From Brachionus rotundiformis (lineage: Eukaryota; Rotifera; Eurotatoria; Ploima; Brachionidae): a stretch of DNA of 64,000 nucleotides. The notes beneath the pieces were generated by a model, which saw only the letters and a list, made by a program, of their open reading frames with translations, was not told the origin of the DNA and ran no database searches. Where the stretch lies: contig JAESIW010000200.1 in the NCBI GenBank assembly GCA_016802295.1, positions 1,487,210-1,551,209 of the forward strand. Reading direction: 5' to 3'. Both the position numbers and the translations under genes were made by a program. This document shows positions 60,051 through 64,000 of the stretch, piece by piece; the first letter of the stretch is position 1, and every line of letters begins with the position of its first letter.

Positions 60051-60095
60051 TGTAGCTTTTTTATAATTATTATTTTTATTATTATTAATTTTATA

Positions 60096-60420
60096 AAATC
60101 TAAATATAAATTTTAGATTCAATAATGTATTAATATTTTATTTCAAAATTAATATAAAAAATAAATTTAATTTAGTCGATAAATATAATTAAGATTAGAA
60201 AATTCATATTTAGGATAAATTTTTAAAAAATTATTAAATTCATTAATCGCTTTTCTTTTTACAATTTTCGGTAAACATTCTGTCTAATTTAAACCAAATA
60301 TTATTTAATTCTTTATGTTTTCTCTTATTCTATGAGGAGATTCTCATACATATTTCTAAATTAAACCACTTTAAAAAAATAAATGTAAATCTTTAATTCA
60401 ATTTCTTGTAATAATTTTAC
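60096..60420. other. Intergenic
   Basis: AT-rich flank between the LINE tail and the 3' end of TMEM201; nothing recognised. Confidence 0.5.
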
Positions 60421-61703
60421 TTACACATATTTAACTAACTGAATTAGATTATAAACTCTTGCCATTGTTAGATAAAAAGTCAAAAAAAATGAGATAAGAA
60501 CTTCGGTAATGAATTGTTCCTCAATTCGGAAGTCAAATATTTGAAAATGAACAGCCAAATTAAACAAGTAGCCAAACATCATCAAGAACCTGGACATTTT
60601 TGGCCTTTTGTAAGCCATATGCATGGACAAAATACTAACAAAAGCAAGTATGACAATAATTTGTCTATACAATTCCAACAACATGTCAAGCCAACTGCTA
60701 CCTGAGTTTTCATCAAAAAAAACACCACTGTCATTGACCACATTTGCCAAATCGCAGGCAAAAACAAGAACCACAAAAATAAAAATAAGAATGTCCTCAC
60801 ATACTGTCGTTACCGAGTCACATGTAATAGATTTTTTATTTATACTATTTTTAGTTTCTGACAATGAAGTCTCAACTTGGCTTGAATTAAAAGAGCTCTC
60901 AATATTCTCCTTGGAGACTGAAGCCGGCGATATCTCATATTTATTCTCTTTTCGAGGAGAAGTTCTTTTAAAAACATAACTTGGAACATTTCCTGCTATT
61001 GTATAGGCTTTTTTGCTTATATTTTTGAGATTGTCACAAATGTTGTTCAATTTGGGCGAACCACATTCTTCATTGATTGATTTTTGGCTTTTTTCTTTGT
61101 AAACGTTGTTAATTTGCTGAAAAGGCTTCTGAACATTGGTTTTTGTAGCATTATTTGTTTTTCGTTGGCGAATTAGATGATCACCGATTTGTAAGTCAAT
61201 TGTTTTAAGGTGATTATTTAATTTCATTTTGCATGGTCGGCACAGATCGTAGAAATGATCCAAACGCTTCTTAAAGGCCTCATATTCTTTGTCAGATGTT
61301 TTATCCTTGGCAAAAAATATAAATATTATTTTATTAAATTAATTTAATTAAAATAAAAGTTTTTTATCTACACTCATTTTTTCTTCGAATTTTTTCATTT
61401 CATTCAACTTTCTCTCCTGATTCTTATTGCACTGATCGCAGAGCAACGAATTGGACGAAGCATAATTCTGGTTGGTATTGACACAATAGTGTTTATTTAC
61501 TTCCTTTTGCATTTCCGGTATGGGCTTATTGTAGTCACCATCCTTTAAAATTTAATAAAAATATAATTATTATTTTTGATTTATTTTACTTTTTTGAATC
61601 CGTTGTATTGTTCACATTTTTCGCATGTCCAAGAATTTTTGTTCATAAAAAAAACCTGGCATTCCTCATTACAAAACCAACAAGTCACCTTTGTTTTTAA
61701 CAT
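60421..61703 (-). CDS. TMEM201: Inner nuclear membrane protein TMEM201/Samp1
   Basis: Samp1/NET5 links the LINC complex and lamina, and is homologous to yeast Ima1. Three exons (61590-61703, about 61379-61549, about 60421-61308) read in frame. The N-terminus is the Ima1 zinc-finger domain: VTCWFCNEEC, WTCEKCEQYNGF, then DGDYNKPIPE (nearly identical in human), LLCDQCNKNQ and YDLCRPCKMKL, so four Cys pairs. A polar linker follows. Membrane segments near the C-terminus: ILIFIFVVLVFACDLANVV, IIVILAFVSILSMHMAY, FLMMFGYLFNLAVHF and VLISFFLTFYLTMARVY. The short C-terminus ends LIQLVKYV. The gene is divergent from SMC2 across 217 bp. Confidence 0.92.
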
Positions 61704-61920
61704 TTTTTTTTTAATTAACTAGCTTGAATTATTAATTGACTCTATTAATTTTAAATTCAAAAGATTATTTTTAAAATTAATATTTATTAAAATTTATTGT
61801 TCAAAATGCAAATCTAAATACTTTTCAAGGCTTTAAGTTGAAGGCTGGATGGTGAAAAAATTTTGAATTTTTAAAATCAAAGTTAAATCCTAATTTTTTT
61901 TTAAATTTAAAATTGTAAAA
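61704..61920. promoter_or_regulatory. Bidirectional promoter region TMEM201/SMC2
   Basis: Only 217 bp separate the two start codons. The sequence is AT-rich with no TATA box or motif that I can defend; its role is inferred from the divergent arrangement. Confidence 0.5.
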
Positions 61921-63736
61921 ATGTACATTAAAGAGATCACCATTGATGGTTTTAAATCATACGCTCAACAAACAATTGTTAACCAATTCGACCCGCATTT
62001 CAATGCCATTACGGGTCTGAATGGATCTGGCAAATCAAATATTCTTGATTCGATTTGTTTTGTCCTTGGTATTAGCAACTTGACCCAAGTGAGAGCTACA
62101 CATTTGCAGGAATTGATTTACAAGGGAGGAAATGCCGGCATCACCAAAGCAACTGTATCAATCACATTTGACAACATGGACAAGAATCAAAGTCCTCCAG
62201 GTTACCAGGACTATGAAGAAATTACAATTACAAGACAAATTTCTGTCGGCAACAAACATAAATACTTAATTAATGGCCAGAACGCAACTGCTCAAAGAGT
62301 TACTGATTTATTTTGTTCGGTCCAGTTAAACGTCAACAATCCAAATTTTTTGATCATGCAAGGCAAAATTACCAAAGTGCTGAACATGAAGCCTGTCGAG
62401 GTTTTGTCCATGATTGAAGAAGCTGCTGGTACAAAGACTTATGACATCAAAAAAGCTAATGCTCTTAAAACCATAGAGCACAAAAACTCTAAGCTGAACG
62501 AAATAGAACGAGTCCTAAAGGAAGACATCACCCCAGCCATAGAAAAATTGAAACAAGAGAGAAGTGCCTACATTGAGTATCAAAAATGTGAACGAGAATA
62601 CCTTCATTTGCACAAGGTGTCTTTGGCTTTCAAATTTTACCAAGCTGATCAAGCTGTTCAAAAAAGCAAGTCTGCTAATGAAGGAGTTGAAAAAGAATAC
62701 GAGGATCTGACTGAGGGCATAGGAGAAATCGAAAAAAAAATTGAATTGCTCAAAAAAGAAATAAATACTTCAGTGGCCAATATGGAAAAGAGTCAAAATG
62801 ATGAACAATTGACCACGCTGGAATCAGAGCTGAAGCGAAATCGAATGGAATTGGCAAAATTAACCAGCGATCTGAACAATATTAAATCTAATTTAAAAAC
62901 AGATACAAAGCGTCAGGAGGAAATAAAAAAAAACATCAAAGATGTAGATAAATATTGTTTTTTGTTAAATTATTTTTTAATTATATTTTTGTCCAGAATG
63001 AAAAATCAATAGAAGCCAAAGAAACAAAAATGAACCAGATGAAAACTAATGTGGAAAATTTGGAAGAAGATTTGGCTCAAGCAGAACAAAATTTAAAAAA
63101 AGCCCAAAAAGAATATGAAGCTTTATGCTGTGGTTTCGTAATCGATGAAGATACATCTCAATTGCAGACCATTCAGGATCAAATATTGAATACCAAGAAC
63201 AAAATAAGCGAGAGACAGACATCGGTGAAAAAAGCCCAAATTAAGTAATTGACTTTTCTTGGCATTTTTATTGGAAAAACTGATTATTATGTTATCAATT
63301 AGGCTTGAGAATGCGCTAAAAGAAAGTGAAAAATTGAAAAGAGAATTGCAGGAAGATACTAAAAGTTATGAAGAGACAAAAATAAATTTTGATTCTAAGA
63401 AAAAAGAACATGACAAGCTTAAAACCGAATTGGATATGCTCAATTACGATTCGAACAAATGGGAACAACTTAGCTCGCGTAGAAACCAGCTTAATAGTGA
63501 TATATATAATTTGAATGAAAAGGTTCAAATTCTTTGCGCCAGGTTAAATCTAATAATTATTTTAAATAAGATTTTATTGTTAAATTTTATTCTTTAGATA
63601 TCCACAATTAAATTTTGAATATAAAGATCCTGAACCAAATTTTGATAGAACTAAAGTTAAAGGACTTGTTTGTTCTTTATTTAAAGTAAAGGATACACGA
63701 TTTTCTACTGCTATTGAGACAGCCGCTGGAGGAAGG
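61921..63736 (+). CDS. SMC2: Condensin subunit SMC2, N-terminal part
   Basis: ATPase subunit of condensin, needed for mitotic chromosome compaction. Exons 61921-62943, 62997-63244, 63303-63542 and 63598-63736 join in frame to 550 residues; the gene runs off the window. It starts MYIKEITIDGFKSYAQQT, with Walker A GLNGSGKSN (32-40), ICFVLGISNL and ATHLQELIYKGG. QGKITKVLNMKP and MIEEAAGTKTYD follow, all SMC2 text rather than SMC1/3/4. The long heptad-rich coiled coil follows, then the start of the hinge (YPQLNFEYKDPEP, VKGLVCSLFKVKD, ETAAGGR). A donor GTAACT at 63737 opens an intron longer than the remaining 264 bp. The C-terminal ATPase half is missing only because of the window edge. Confidence 0.97.
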
Positions 63737-64000
63737 GTAACTAATTATTTTAGTATATTAAACAAATTGTATCTTCATAGATAGTGGTTTAGATATTTGA
63801 ACAAAGTTACAGATAATAGATTAATTTGATCTTTTTTGATCTAGAAGGGATAAAAATATAAACTATATTTGTCAGTTATCAGATAATTACACCAAAATAG
63901 CATAAGATCATGTATTCTTTATATTATATTCTTTAAAGAAGACAAATTTATTTTGAATCAAGAATTTAAGGATCTCTTTTTTTATTAAGTATTATTTTTA
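63737..64000 (+). other. SMC2 intron running off the window
   Basis: AT-rich, with no continuation of the hinge sequence in any frame; longer than the other SMC2 introns (about 53-58 bp). Confidence 0.6.

Larger units (their letters stand above)
58820..60095 (+). mobile_element. LINE (non-LTR retrotransposon) ORF2 fragment and 3' end
   Basis: 5'-truncated reverse transcriptase. It begins DWIDVTSGVTQGSVLG and reaches FADDSKLIATVR (motif C). It is interrupted by a gap and resumes with a second copy of the same segment. It continues LNALMEWSEKWRM, KCKVMDFSRS, then shifts frame near 59560-59585 to YVETKKYLGVTLSRNLKFST, KATAILGQLKRTF, LYCVFVRPHLEYAAAVWSP and KKEIRILESVQRRATKLVY. The order and text are those of CR1/Jockey-like elements. 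The protein ends soon after at 59914. Two small hairpins and an ATT-rich tail follow (60011-60095). GC content and codon use are unlike the neighbours. Confidence 0.9.

Noticed and set aside
1..64000. CRISPR arrays or bacterial operon features
   Set aside because: The window is clearly eukaryotic with introns and poly(A) signals; no regularly spaced repeats were seen.

Overview
This is a 64 kb piece of an AT-rich animal nuclear genome. Most genes are split by very short introns (about 45-65 bp, GT..AG), and intergenic DNA is strongly A/T-biased. The gene set is metazoan: a CLK kinase, PLK4, PKMYT1, ubinuclein, OBI1, TDRD3, XAB2, WDR24, TMEM201 and SMC2. An ARM-TIR-SAM protein, MULE-type transposase fragments and many decayed LINE pieces suggest a protostome. 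A rotifer such as Brachionus is my best guess, from memory of what those genomes look like; this is inference, not proof.

Layout. 1-1.2 kb (+): 3' end of a LAMMER kinase, convergent with a small THEG-repeat gene (-). 5.4-7.8 kb (+): an intronless, visibly GC-richer PLK4. 9.8-11.3 kb (-): a three-thioredoxin-domain ER disulfide isomerase. 12.6-14.4 kb (-): the RING E3 OBI1. 16.0-21.2 kb (-): TDRD3-like and XAB2/SYF1, head to tail. 23.2-24.0 kb (+): TIMM8 and VMA21, 145 bp apart. An assembly gap follows, then a gene-poor stretch. 27.4-31.1 kb (-): ubinuclein. 32.4-35.8 kb (+): PKMYT1. 37.5-39.3 kb (-): ARM-TIR-SAM. 39.5-43.8 kb (-): WDR24. 45.0-46.2 kb (-): a beta-1,4-galactosyltransferase-like enzyme. 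49.0-50.7 kb (+): a calpain ending in a CAAX box. 52.0-54.0 kb (-): a SIRT3-like sirtuin that probably splices into a long new C-terminal tail. 55.5-57.4 kb (+): a tetraspanin. 58.8-60.1 kb (+): a LINE fragment split by a second gap. 60.4-61.7 kb (-) and 61.9 kb to the end (+): TMEM201 and SMC2, divergent.

There is no single operon-like system here; these are mostly housekeeping genes of cell division (PLK4, PKMYT1, SMC2, OBI1), chromatin and RNA processing (ubinuclein, XAB2, TDRD3), and nutrient or organelle function (WDR24, VMA21, TIMM8, SIRT3). The less ordinary items are the ARM-TIR-SAM protein, the CAAX calpain, the sirtuin with a C-terminal extension, a TDRD3 with no recognisable Tudor domain, a PLK4 with no recognisable third polo box, a near-perfect 35-bp inverted repeat next to the LINE, and a recurring T-rich AG acceptor just upstream of start codons that would fit spliced-leader trans-splicing. 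Exon joins were made by hand from reading frame and GT/AG sites. They were not checked against transcripts.
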